A DNA stretch of 64,000 nucleotides from an uncultured Bacteroidales bacterium (lineage in GTDB: Bacteria; Bacteroidota; Bacteroidia; Bacteroidales; Paludibacteraceae): NCBI GenBank assembly GCA_900317345.1, contig ONGK01000012.1, positions 1 through 64,000 on the forward strand, written 5' to 3'. The notes below the pieces were generated by a model. That model saw nothing but the letters and a program-made list of their open reading frames with translations. It was not told where the DNA came from and made no database searches. The position numbers were made by a program, and so were the translations under genes. Position 1 is the stretch's first letter. Every line of letters begins with the position of its first letter. Of the stretch, positions 17,056 to 26,215 are shown piece by piece.

Positions 17056-17961
17056 TTAGAGTTTAACCTCCAGCATCGGAGCAGCACCCTCAGTAACGTG
17101 GGTCTCAGGCAGATTACCAACCTCACCAGTCCAGTTCGGAGCTTGGGTCAGCACACCAACTTTGCACGCTTTGAAGTTAGGAATACCTGCGCGAGATATA
17201 CGACCTTCGATAGCTTTGTCACCATCAGGCAACTTAACAATGTTCGAAATCGAATACTTACCCTCGGCATCAAACTCTTCCCAAGTCCAACCTGCAGGGT
17301 CACCACCATTAATGAAGGTGTTGAAACCAGGCCACCACAACTCATCTCCTGATTCCGTGTCAACTTCAGTACCACCCTCAATCAGGATATCAGCACCAGA
17401 GTCAACCCAAAGCCAGCTTGAATGACCCGTAGTAGCATCATCATCGGTATTGATGAAGATATCAAGCACACCAACCTCGTCCTCTACACCGCTGTATTGG
17501 AGGTAGAAATACAGATAGTCTGCATCAGCGATGAATTTGATGTCGTGGCAAGCATCCATAGTAGCATACTCGTCCACCTTAGCCTCAGCCAACAGGTCAA
17601 CAGGCAGGTTCTGCCAGTCCGCAAAATCACCATCAATCTTGATGTTGAACTTCTTGGTTTCGAGTACAATAACATCGGACATCTTGTTCTCACCAGCTTT
17701 GTTCTTAGCGGTCAATTCTACAGTGTAGGTACCAGCCTCAGCATAGGTGTGAACCGGATTTGCCTCTTTGGATAAGAGGGAGCCGTCACCGAAATTCCAT
17801 GCATACTCCTCAGCATCCTTGGATGCATTGGTGAATGTTACCGTCATGCCGTCCACAGCATAGGAGAAACGAGCTTTCGGGAGATTACCTTTTTGTTGGC
17901 ACGATGTTGCAAAGATTGCCATCATAGCAATCAGACTTGCAAAGAAAAATGATTTTTTCAT
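17056..17961 (-). CDS. PKD-domain surface lipoprotein, putative glycan-binding protein of the SusCD locus
   Basis: Lipobox FATSC (Cys21). Residues about 30-105 form a PKD domain with the hallmark WNFGDGS...HTYAEAGTYTVELTAKN. The C-terminal part (IDGDFADWQNLP, LYFYLQYSG, DIFINTDDDATTGHSSWLW, GADILIEGG, IEGRISRAGI) resembles a CBM9/DOMON-type beta sandwich used for sugar binding. It sits right after SusD, where such loci place SusE/F-type surface glycan-binding proteins, so that role is inferred. 301 residues. Aromatic Trp and Tyr clusters are consistent with sugar stacking. Confidence 0.75.
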   Translation of the reverse strand: MKKSFFFASLIAMMAIFATSCQQKGNLPKARFSYAVDGMTVTFTNASKDAEEYAWNFGDGSLLSKEANPVHTYAEAGTYTVELTAKNKAGENKMSDVIVLETKKFNIKIDGDFADWQNLPVDLLAEAKVDEYATMDACHDIKFIADADYLYFYLQYSGVEDEVGVLDIFINTDDDATTGHSSWLWVDSGADILIEGGTEVDTESGDELWWPGFNTFINGGDPAGWTWEEFDAEGKYSISNIVKLPDGDKAIEGRISRAGIPNFKACKVGVLTQAPNWTGEVGNLPETHVTEGAAPMLEVKL

Positions 17962-18018
17962 GTGTTTAGAAAAATTAAATTAATAAATAAAACGTTTGAT
18001 TTATTAATCACGGTTCAA

Positions 18019-19728
18019 TTAATAACCGGGATTTTGGGATATTCCGCTTACAGAACGCTCATTGAAAGGAATCGGATATTGAATCTTATCCGCAGTATAA
18101 GGAATCACTTCCCAAGGTTGCGTACCCGCATAACGGCGGTCCATAGAGCGCTTGTTGCGGTACACATCATTGCGTCGGTGTCCTTCGAACGCGAGCTCCA
18201 TACGGCGCTCATCCAGCACTACATCCAGCACATCGGTATAGCCGTGCATCTTGGTGCCGAGTTCGAACATGCCGTCTGCTCCGATACCTGCGCGTTGACG
18301 AATGGCGTTAACATCCGCAAGAGCGGCTGCAGCGTTGCCCAGTTTGGCATTGGCTTCAGCGCGGTTTAAGACAATTTCTGCCCAACGCAGGAATACCGGC
18401 GATGAAAGTTGCGGATGACCATCCTGATAGCTATATTTCGTGACGAAATAGTTCGGGTATGTGTTACGACACAACGGGCATTCCTGGAAGATGCGTGCAT
18501 AGCATTTCTCTCCACCATACGTCACATAATAGGCAGTGTATTCACCGGATGGGTCTTCCTCGTTCATACCATTTACTTTCACCTCCTGGATAGAATATTT
18601 CGTTCCATTCACTTCACAATACTTACCTGAAGCATCTGTTTTGAGTTCCGCAAAAAGATTGCTGCGGAAATCATCATTATCGGACTTAATCGGGAAGAAC
18701 ACAACAGGTTTACCATAGAGCGGTTGACGAGTATCCGTTTCGATTTGCAGGTCTATATAACTCAAACGCTTGTCCTCCGGATAGCGCTCGTATAGAGCCA
18801 TAAGCGGGTCGCTGGCATATACTTCTCCCCAACCGCCTCCGTCACCATTGTACATTGAACCGATACTTGCAGAACCACGGTCCTCAGAAACGGTGTGAAC
18901 GATAGCCAACAAGGTCTCTTTGCTGGTAAGCGCATTGGCAAAATAGTGCTTATAATCCGGATCCAAATGCGTAATGGGGTCGCCCATTTGGTTGATGACA
19001 TCCAATACGGAGTCATTCTTCTCCTCATAGAGATATACGCGGGAGAGCAGACCGAGCGCAGTATTCTTGGTTGCATAGCCCGGATGACCACTATGTCTGG
19101 GCGCCGTCATCAGCTCAGCGGCTTTTTTGAGGTCTCGTGTGACTTGATTATACACCTCCTCCACCTTAGCCCGAGTTGTTACCTCGGTATTGGTGCTTAT
19201 ACGAAGCGGAATACCATCTGCGGTCGGATCATTGGTATATTGCTTAGCAAACAGGTTTACGAGATGGAAATGAACCATAGCACGCAAGAAGTATGCCTCA
19301 CCGATTAGTTGGTCACCGGTAGCCGATTCTCCCTCTTTGAAGTTTTCAATGACCGTATTTGCGGAGTAAATCACCTTATAGCCTACCCACCATGGCAACT
19401 CAATATTCTTGAGATTGTCCGTCATCTTATACCACGTAGCTTTCGCGAGCGGGTCAGTGGTTTGACCAGAGAGACAAATATTATCACTCGGGAACTCTGC
19501 ATCCTGCAAATAGTGGCGTACATAGGTGTTACTGGAGGCGTACTCTACATACTCGTATTCCTCCTTCATCATCGCATAGCAACCATCAATGATATACTCT
19601 GCTCCCTTTTCGCTGTTCAGCAATGTATTGGCGTTCAACTCATCCGATGGGAAGTAGTCGAGATTGCAACTGCTGAAACCGAGTATCATTCCGAGTACTG
19701 CGGTTAGATATAATGTTTTCGTTTTCAT
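18019..19728 (-). CDS. SusD/RagB-family outer-membrane nutrient-binding lipoprotein
   Basis: Forms the lid over its SusC partner and captures glycan at the cell surface. Lipobox GFSSC (Cys21 from the chosen ATG at 19728; an ATG 15 bases upstream is possible). SusD features are NLDYFPSDELN, EAYFLRAMVHFHLVNLFAKQYT in the TPR region, RLSYIDLQI, and the C-terminal VFLRWAEIVLNRAEANAKLG with ALADVNAIRQRAG and VLDERRMELAFEGHRRNDVYR, ending in PIPFNERSVSGISQNPGY. About 570 residues, normal. 44 bases after susC. Confidence 0.95.
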   Translation of the reverse strand: MKTKTLYLTAVLGMILGFSSCNLDYFPSDELNANTLLNSEKGAEYIIDGCYAMMKEEYEYVEYASSNTYVRHYLQDAEFPSDNICLSGQTTDPLAKATWYKMTDNLKNIELPWWVGYKVIYSANTVIENFKEGESATGDQLIGEAYFLRAMVHFHLVNLFAKQYTNDPTADGIPLRISTNTEVTTRAKVEEVYNQVTRDLKKAAELMTAPRHSGHPGYATKNTALGLLSRVYLYEEKNDSVLDVINQMGDPITHLDPDYKHYFANALTSKETLLAIVHTVSEDRGSASIGSMYNGDGGGWGEVYASDPLMALYERYPEDKRLSYIDLQIETDTRQPLYGKPVVFFPIKSDNDDFRSNLFAELKTDASGKYCEVNGTKYSIQEVKVNGMNEEDPSGEYTAYYVTYGGEKCYARIFQECPLCRNTYPNYFVTKYSYQDGHPQLSSPVFLRWAEIVLNRAEANAKLGNAAAALADVNAIRQRAGIGADGMFELGTKMHGYTDVLDVVLDERRMELAFEGHRRNDVYRNKRSMDRRYAGTQPWEVIPYTADKIQYPIPFNERSVSGISQNPGY

Positions 19729-19771
19729 AATAAAACCTTTCATTTTTCAGTTTACACTTTTCCACATTCAA

Positions 19772-22753
19772 TTAGAACTCAATCTCGATACCACCCATGA
19801 TATTTCGTGCGACAGGATACTGCTCAGAATACATACCTGCCAGACTATAGGTACTGGTGGAGATACTAACCTCCGGGTCCATACCCGAGAATTTCGTTGC
19901 TACCGCAATATTATCCGCCGAAACGAATACACGAAGTTTGCTCATATATTTCTTCGGGATGAGGGTAGCGCAGAAGTCATAGCTGAGCGTGATATTCTTC
20001 AGACGGAAGAACGAACCATCCTCCAGATAACGGCTTGAAATACCATTGGAACTACTGCCGTTAAACTGCGATGCTTTCGGGTGAGTAGCTACATCGCCCG
20101 GGAACTCCCAGCGCGTCCAACCGAGTTTCGAATTCTGGATCGAATATTGGTTGTAGCCCATATATGCTCCATCAGCATCCAATGCTTGACGAGTGTAGTT
20201 GTACACCTTGTTACCCACCGTAAAGTTGGTATTGATGCTGAGCGACAAGCCTTTCCAGCTAACCTGGGTATTCAGACCACCCTGAAAGAGCGGCGTAGCC
20301 TTGCCTACTACATGAGGATTGGTAGCATTGTAGTCATTGGTAGTGGTCTTGTTGCCGCCGGCATCCAATACATAGTTGCCATCCGCATCCACTACATACC
20401 ACAGCGGGTCACCATTATCCGGGTCTACGCCTGCCCATTCTTTCAGGTACCAGGAATAGATATCCTGACCTTCTTTCACCTGTTGCGTTACGCCCGAAGC
20501 GCTCTGCAGGAATGGTATATGGTCCGGTGTATAGGTTACGCGGTTGCGGTTGAAACCGATATTGAAACCGATATCCCAGCGCCAGTCTCTTGTTCTGATA
20601 GCTTGCGCATCGAAGCGGTATTCAATACCTTGGTTACGTACCGTACCTGCATTCTTGGTTACCTCAAAGAATCCGGTTGACGGAGCTACCGGCACATCGA
20701 GCAACAGACCGGTATTATCGGTGTTGTAGAGGTCGATAGACATATCGATACGCTCGATGAAGGTAAGATCAATACCTACCGCCGCCATGTTTGCGGTCTC
20801 CCAGTGAAGAACAGGGTTGGACAAGCGGCTTGCGATAGCGGTAGTCACATCATTATAGGATGTGCTGAGTGCATAGGTAGAGAGGTATTTATATGCCGGG
20901 ATATTGTTATTACCCGTAATACCATAGGAAGCACGGAGTTTCAAGAAGGAAACGACCTTCTGGTCTTTCATAAACTCTTCATTGGAAATCAACCAGCTAG
21001 CAGCCACAGATGGGAAGTGACCTACGCGGTGACTTGGTGCGAAGATAGAACTTGCCTCAGCACGGTATGTAGCATTGATGAAATAGCGTTTGCCATAGTC
21101 GTAACCGGCTTGAATGAAAGCAGCCCAGCTGGCACCCGGCACTCTATAACCGGCTACGGCATTGTGCACCGTAGCATTGAGGGCATCCACACCTTCCGGC
21201 ATGCCTACACCTTCAGCAGTTGTATATTCGCTCTTCCATACACCATACTCATGACCAATCATACCATTGACCGAGTGCGCGCCCCATTGGTATTGCGCCT
21301 TCAAGATATTGGTCGTTCCGAAAGAGTAGGACTGGTCCAAAGACTCTGCCATAGCTCCATTACCATAGTCCGGGTGGAACGTACGCGGATCCTGATAGGA
21401 TGTCCACTTGGAATTGCTATGCGAAAAACGGTTGTTGGATTGCAATGTCAACCAATCGGTGAAGTGGATATTGAGTTGCAAATCTGCACCCATCGACAGG
21501 CCTCCACCGCGTGAATAATCATAGAGGGCATTATGCCGTGCATTCCATTTATCCTGCGAGTACCAAGTTCCACCATCAGGACGCTTGGCAGAATTGATAA
21601 ACACCGGCACTCCATTTGCATCAAACGGATTATCCCACGGCATTTTGTAGTAGGCATCGTTCATCATTCGCCATGATGCTTCGCTGGAGGAACTGGACTT
21701 GTCAAAATATGCATTTACCTTCATATCCAACCATTTGAAGATCTCCGCATTGAGGTTAACACGGCCGGAGAATCTCTCATAACCGGTGTTGAGGAACGTA
21801 CCATCCTGCTTGTAGTAGTTGAAGGAAGCGTAGTAACCCAACTTTTGACCACCACCTGTTACCGAGATATAGTAGTCTTGGGTCACACCATTTTTAAAGA
21901 ACACATTCTGCCAATTGAAATCTCTATCCAACAACTCTATTGGGCGCTCGCTCGGGAATACAGATGGAGACATCATCGATTTATGGTAGAAATACAATTC
22001 CTCGGAATTCATCAATCTAAAATTACCAAAGAGCGGTTGGTTAGCACCTGCCGTTGCACGCACATTGACGCGCGCTTTCTCATTGCGTTTACCAGACTTT
22101 GTGGTTACAACGATAACACCACCTGCAGCGGCAGCACCATAGATACCAGTGGCACCTGCGTCCTTCAACACAGAGATTGTCTCCACATCGTTCGGGTTGA
22201 ACTGGCCACCCATCACACCATCGACCACATATACAGGGTCGGAAGCAGCGGTGATAGAACCTGTACCACGGATACGAATCTCAGCAGCAGCACCCGGTTG
22301 ACCAGTAGCGTTGCTAATCTGCACACCGGCTACTTTACCTTGCAGCATGTTACCTACATCACTTGTGGTAACATCTGTCAGTTTCTCTGCGTCCACCGTA
22401 ACAACGGCTGAACTCAACTCGGCTTTCTTCACTGCCGAATAACCCAGAGAGACCACTTCTTGCAGTTGCTGTGCGTCGGTCTCCATGATGATGTTCATGT
22501 CCGCCACGGCACGTACTTCAATGGTCTTGTAGCCCATGTACGATAATTGGAGTGTCGCCTTGTCGGGAACGGCAAGCTCGAAGTTACCGTCAAAGTCCGT
22601 CACCGTACCGGTGGATGTACCTTTAACGAGAATACTCACGCCAATCATCGGTTCCGATGTGTCCGCATCGATAACCTTACCTTTCACGTTGATGTCAGCA
22701 AAAGCTGAAGCAACAACTAATAGGCTGAAAAAGATTGTTTGTAGTCTTTTCAT
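19772..22753 (-). CDS. SusC/RagA-family TonB-dependent transporter
   Basis: Outer-membrane beta-barrel that imports the captured glycan using TonB energy. Signal peptide MKRLQTIFFSLLVVASAFA, then the carboxypeptidase-D regulatory-like domain (INVKGKVIDADTSEPMIGVS to about residue 100). The plug follows with GNMLQGKVAGVQISNATGQP, RIRGTGSI and DPVYVVDG, then a C-terminal 22-strand barrel ending in NIMGGIEIEF. 993 residues. No N-terminal STN domain, so no sign of anti-sigma control through this protein. Pairs with the SusD gene 44 bases downstream. Confidence 0.95.
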   Translation of the reverse strand: MKRLQTIFFSLLVVASAFADINVKGKVIDADTSEPMIGVSILVKGTSTGTVTDFDGNFELAVPDKATLQLSYMGYKTIEVRAVADMNIIMETDAQQLQEVVSLGYSAVKKAELSSAVVTVDAEKLTDVTTSDVGNMLQGKVAGVQISNATGQPGAAAEIRIRGTGSITAASDPVYVVDGVMGGQFNPNDVETISVLKDAGATGIYGAAAAGGVIVVTTKSGKRNEKARVNVRATAGANQPLFGNFRLMNSEELYFYHKSMMSPSVFPSERPIELLDRDFNWQNVFFKNGVTQDYYISVTGGGQKLGYYASFNYYKQDGTFLNTGYERFSGRVNLNAEIFKWLDMKVNAYFDKSSSSSEASWRMMNDAYYKMPWDNPFDANGVPVFINSAKRPDGGTWYSQDKWNARHNALYDYSRGGGLSMGADLQLNIHFTDWLTLQSNNRFSHSNSKWTSYQDPRTFHPDYGNGAMAESLDQSYSFGTTNILKAQYQWGAHSVNGMIGHEYGVWKSEYTTAEGVGMPEGVDALNATVHNAVAGYRVPGASWAAFIQAGYDYGKRYFINATYRAEASSIFAPSHRVGHFPSVAASWLISNEEFMKDQKVVSFLKLRASYGITGNNNIPAYKYLSTYALSTSYNDVTTAIASRLSNPVLHWETANMAAVGIDLTFIERIDMSIDLYNTDNTGLLLDVPVAPSTGFFEVTKNAGTVRNQGIEYRFDAQAIRTRDWRWDIGFNIGFNRNRVTYTPDHIPFLQSASGVTQQVKEGQDIYSWYLKEWAGVDPDNGDPLWYVVDADGNYVLDAGGNKTTTNDYNATNPHVVGKATPLFQGGLNTQVSWKGLSLSINTNFTVGNKVYNYTRQALDADGAYMGYNQYSIQNSKLGWTRWEFPGDVATHPKASQFNGSSSNGISSRYLEDGSFFRLKNITLSYDFCATLIPKKYMSKLRVFVSADNIAVATKFSGMDPEVSISTSTYSLAGMYSEQYPVARNIMGGIEIEF

Positions 22754-22795
22754 AAAATTAGTGTTTTAAGTTAAATGAATTGATTGGTCTTTATT

Positions 22796-24730
22796 CTAAA
22801 GTTCTACTACTTTCAAAAGATAGTTGCGCTCGAAGTTCACCTCTATCTTCGGGTCTGAGCCTTTGACGGTGAATTCACGCGGCTCGTCCGCCGTATATTC
22901 GATAGCGGTATAAGTTTTCGCGGGGTCAAGTCCGCGGAGCTCCAGTGTGCCCTGATAAGAAGGAACAGGAACAGTAGCGGCATCTACATGCGCCGGATCC
23001 ATCGCGCCTTCCGGAACCACCGGGTCCACATAGAATGCATAATAAAGCGCATCGTTCTGGCGAATGACATGTCCCTCCGGATAGTCATAACCCCATGTAT
23101 AGAGATTCAGATACTCGCCGCGGGCGAGGTTGTTCTCCTTATAAATCTTCATCCATTTGCGGATGAGCGCCTCTTTCTCCGGCGTCAGCAGGAACGGACC
23201 TTCGGACCAATTCGGGTTGTCTTTGGGCCATGTGAACTTCGTGCCGATAACCGAACCTGTACCAATCTGCGAAGCGAAATCATCGCCTCCGTCGGTCAGT
23301 TCCACATGGTCGCCGTAATAAGCGAGTTGCGGCGCCATAGCGGCATACGCTTTGCGTTTCATACGCACCTGACGCGACGACATCGGGTCAGAAGCCACAG
23401 CCTGGTTAATCTCCGGCACGAGGAAATAGTTCACCGCGCAACCGCAGGGACATACCTGAATCACGGCATCGGGTTTCATAGCGCGTGCCTCATCATAAAT
23501 CTTACCGAAATAAGACGGCATCTGCTCCGGCGCATCCCACGGACTTTCCAGACCGGACGCTTCGTTATAATCCGGCATACAGCAGTTGAGGTGCTGGCCA
23601 TCTATCTTGAGCCCGTCGAAATTCCATCTGCGGAGGAACATATCCAGCAGGTCTTTCGTATATGCATCGGTTGCAGGGTTCACCGGCGATAGATACCAGC
23701 TATCCCACCATGTGATATACTCATTGGCCCATTCCTCGGTCTTGAGCAGCATCTCCGGGTGCTCTTTGAGAATCTGTGTGCCCGGGTCAGCAGCCAGCGG
23801 CGCCCACCATAGTTTGGCTTTCAAGCCGCGCTTATGGCACTCGTCCGTAATATGACGCATGTCTTTGTCGCCTCCGGGGAAGAGCTCGTTGGTATTCCAG
23901 TCGCCTTCGGCAATCTGATAACCGTCGTCTATATCGACCCATGTGAAGCCAAGTTCTGCCACTTTATCGAGCGTTCCCAACACCATGCCCATCTCAAACG
24001 GACGTCCATAGCCCCATGCGCACCAAACGGGTTCAAAGGCCTGCGGCTCCGACGGCTTCATCTGTACGCCTTCGTTAGCCTGCATATAATCGGAGAAGAT
24101 ACGGAGTGCATTGAAATAGTCACCCTCGTGGCTCAGGCGGAATGCCTTGAAGCACTTGAGCGTATCACCCTTTGCCAACTCAACCGGCTCCGGAAGATCG
24201 TAATGTAGCGCCATGCTTACCTTATCGTCATACCGTTTCCACTCCACCGGCATAGAAATCATACGGAGTACGGGTTCGAACAGACCGATAGCCACACCGC
24301 CGTCGCGTTGCCAGAGGTCCACCACGGGAATACCGCCTCCGTAATCGGAGTTATTCATACCGAGGTAGTTCTGCTTTGCGAAACCTTCGTTCACAGGCAG
24401 CACCCAGTCCAGACGTGCATTGGTGGAAGAAGGCTGCAGCGACCAAACGACGCTGTCTTTTGCCTTCATCTCCGTGCGACACAATTCGTAACCCTTCACC
24501 GTGACAGGATTACCTTTATTGACGAAATAAGTCTCTACAACCTCCAAGCCCGGCACGCCTTCTACAGGCGTCACCGTCTGGTGCTTCTCCACTTGGATGC
24601 CATTCGCTTTATACGGGAACGACGCCATCTCCGCTTCTGCGCAGATGAGCCGCTCTGTCGCCGGCTTCGAGCATGCTGACAGCCACAAGACCGCTGCGCT
24701 CAAGGACAAAAAATGAAAGACTTTTTTCAT
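22796..24730 (-). CDS. Glycoside hydrolase family 36-like alpha-galactosidase lipoprotein
   Basis: Lipobox LSAC (Cys20; start at 24730, MKKVFHF). An N-terminal beta domain precedes the catalytic barrel starting near FEPVWCAWGYGRPFEMGMVL. Barrel motifs are FTWVDIDDGYQ, KLWWAPLAADPGT, FDGLKIDGQHLN with Asp377 as expected nucleophile, VIQVCPCG, and VASDPMSSRQVRMKR with Asp448 as expected acid/base. This is the clan D alpha-galactosidase/alpha-N-acetylgalactosaminidase arrangement (GH27/GH36). Released sugar is probably galactose or GalNAc; the exact substrate is not visible. 644 residues. Between the amidohydrolase gene and susC. Confidence 0.85.
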   Translation of the reverse strand: MKKVFHFLSLSAAVLWLSACSKPATERLICAEAEMASFPYKANGIQVEKHQTVTPVEGVPGLEVVETYFVNKGNPVTVKGYELCRTEMKAKDSVVWSLQPSSTNARLDWVLPVNEGFAKQNYLGMNNSDYGGGIPVVDLWQRDGGVAIGLFEPVLRMISMPVEWKRYDDKVSMALHYDLPEPVELAKGDTLKCFKAFRLSHEGDYFNALRIFSDYMQANEGVQMKPSEPQAFEPVWCAWGYGRPFEMGMVLGTLDKVAELGFTWVDIDDGYQIAEGDWNTNELFPGGDKDMRHITDECHKRGLKAKLWWAPLAADPGTQILKEHPEMLLKTEEWANEYITWWDSWYLSPVNPATDAYTKDLLDMFLRRWNFDGLKIDGQHLNCCMPDYNEASGLESPWDAPEQMPSYFGKIYDEARAMKPDAVIQVCPCGCAVNYFLVPEINQAVASDPMSSRQVRMKRKAYAAMAPQLAYYGDHVELTDGGDDFASQIGTGSVIGTKFTWPKDNPNWSEGPFLLTPEKEALIRKWMKIYKENNLARGEYLNLYTWGYDYPEGHVIRQNDALYYAFYVDPVVPEGAMDPAHVDAATVPVPSYQGTLELRGLDPAKTYTAIEYTADEPREFTVKGSDPKIEVNFERNYLLKVVEL

Positions 24731-24765
24731 AGGATAAAAGTATAGCAACCTTACGCTATCGTTAC

Positions 24766-24798
24766 GCTTATGTTATGCTTATGTTATGCTTATGTTAT
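24766..24798. repeat. 11-bp tandem repeat, three copies
   Basis: GCTTATGTTAT is repeated three times in register, with one degenerate copy just before (24755-24765). It fills most of the gap between the amidohydrolase gene and the GH36 gene. Confidence 0.95.
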
Positions 24799-24814
24799 GC
24801 TGTTGGACCGACAA

Positions 24815-25909
24815 TCAACGGTATTCGGTCAGTATTCGCTCCGCATTGTCATGATAAATCTTCTTCAGCACTTCGTCCGGCAGATTGAATGCAGAGAGCG
24901 CCCAATGATATCCGTACTCCATGTTGTAGAAATGCTCATCGTTGGTCTCCAGGACGCGGAAGATAGCGCGGTACATCTCCGGGTCGAAACCATTGTCGGT
25001 ACCGAAGAGGACGCGGTCCTGATATTTAATAAGGAATTCGCGCGTCGCGCGTGGCGTGTGCGCGGACTCGGCAACGCGTGCGGAGATATCGACATACATA
25101 TTCGGATACTTATCCAGCAATGCGCCGAGGCGCGGCCAATCGTGACTCATGTTCAGATAATGGCAAGCGATGAAGATGGTCTTCGGGTTCTCGTGCACGG
25201 CGTTCTCGAAGGACTCCATGAGTTTGTTGTAGCCATAGCAGTTGGTGGTGTCCACGTGCCAGTTGACAGCGTTCACCAGACCGTCGTTCGTCTCATCCAT
25301 CGGCAGGTACATCCAGTACGGCTCTGCGATATGAATGCTAATCGGCATCTTGAGCTCTGCACATTTGGCAATGAGCGGCTGGATGCGCGGGTCGTCGATA
25401 TGGATATCCTTACCCTCGACCGGACGAGCATATGTGTCACCTTCGCCTTTGTCGCCCAGCTCACCCACACCGGTAGCGCCGAGTTCGTTATGATAGCGCT
25501 CGAGCAATTCGCAAGCCTTCGCAATACCTTCCGGCGACATGTCGCTATAATCGAAGCAGCACCAGAAGCGGAAACGGTCTTTGTACGGGCCGTAGAGCTC
25601 TACCACTTCCTCAAACGGACGGCCGATCCAGGAGCAATGCATGATTGCGGTGTGCAGGACGCCCACCTCATCCATATTCTTGCACCACTGCGCAATCTCC
25701 TCCGCATTGGCGCAATAATCATGCGAGTGCATGTCGATGATGTCGAACTTAGCACGCTCCACGCGGGTAGCGGGAATGTTGTTTACCACGGTCGGATTAA
25801 AATCCTTCAGCAGAATGTTATCCACCGGCGATGCGGCCTCATTGTTCTTGGGCGCGTTGCAAGCTGCGAGCAGCGCTACTGAAACTAAAAGCAAAAATGA
25901 TTTTTTCAT
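24815..25909 (-). CDS. Amidohydrolase-family (Amidohydro_2) lipoprotein
   Basis: Lipobox LLAAC (Cys17), so probably on the periplasmic or outer face. Metal-site residues of the amidohydrolase barrel are visible: DMHSHDY (His-x-His), ELG, ISIHIAEPYW, a His in IACHYLNMSHDW, and LFGTDNG with the late Asp. 364 residues. Family members decarboxylate or hydrolyse lactones, amides or esters, so the reaction is open. As first gene of the polysaccharide operon it may process a glycan substituent such as a lactone or acyl group. Its promoter faces the DeoR gene. Confidence 0.8.
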   Translation of the reverse strand: MKKSFLLLVSVALLAACNAPKNNEAASPVDNILLKDFNPTVVNNIPATRVERAKFDIIDMHSHDYCANAEEIAQWCKNMDEVGVLHTAIMHCSWIGRPFEEVVELYGPYKDRFRFWCCFDYSDMSPEGIAKACELLERYHNELGATGVGELGDKGEGDTYARPVEGKDIHIDDPRIQPLIAKCAELKMPISIHIAEPYWMYLPMDETNDGLVNAVNWHVDTTNCYGYNKLMESFENAVHENPKTIFIACHYLNMSHDWPRLGALLDKYPNMYVDISARVAESAHTPRATREFLIKYQDRVLFGTDNGFDPEMYRAIFRVLETNDEHFYNMEYGYHWALSAFNLPDEVLKKIYHDNAERILTEYR

Positions 25910-25934
25910 ACTCGTTTTTTTCTCTTTGCGACCG

Positions 25935-25942
25935 CAAAGTTA
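25935..25942 (-). promoter_or_regulatory. -7 box of the polysaccharide operon promoter
   Basis: On the minus strand TAACTTTG lies 26 bases upstream of the amidohydrolase ATG. No clear TTTG -33 element is found at the usual distance, unlike the housekeeping promoters here, which fits a promoter that needs an activator or is regulated. The rest of the 306-base gap to the regulator gene is very A/T-rich (25950-26040) and shows no other gene. Confidence 0.55.
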
Positions 25943-26100
25943 CTACATTTTCTTAAATAATATATTATTTAGTAATATGTTTTATAACATATTTTTATAG
26001 TTTTTCTTATAATATGTTGTTTTTCTGTGCTTTATGTGGTTGTTTTTACTTTCAAAACCCCCTTTCGCAACATTTCGAAATTAACAAACGAAACTTTTTA

Positions 26101-26132
26101 TTTGCATATTTCGGAAAAAAGCAGTAACTTTG
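26101..26132 (+). promoter_or_regulatory. Promoter of the DeoR-family regulator
   Basis: TTTG (26101-26104), a 20-nt spacer ending in GCAG, then TAACTTTG (26125-26132). The regulator ATG at 26216 leaves a 5' leader of about 77 bases. Confidence 0.75.
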
Positions 26133-26215
26133 TCGTCGAAATCGGAGCAAGTGCATCATATGCGCTCGTCCGAGAAAGGGTACACGAGGAAATTACCGAT
26201 AAAATTACAGATACT

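Noticed and set aside
24770..25882. 370-codon frame on the plus strand
   Set aside because: Antisense to the amidohydrolase gene, whose metal-site motifs and signal peptide are clear.
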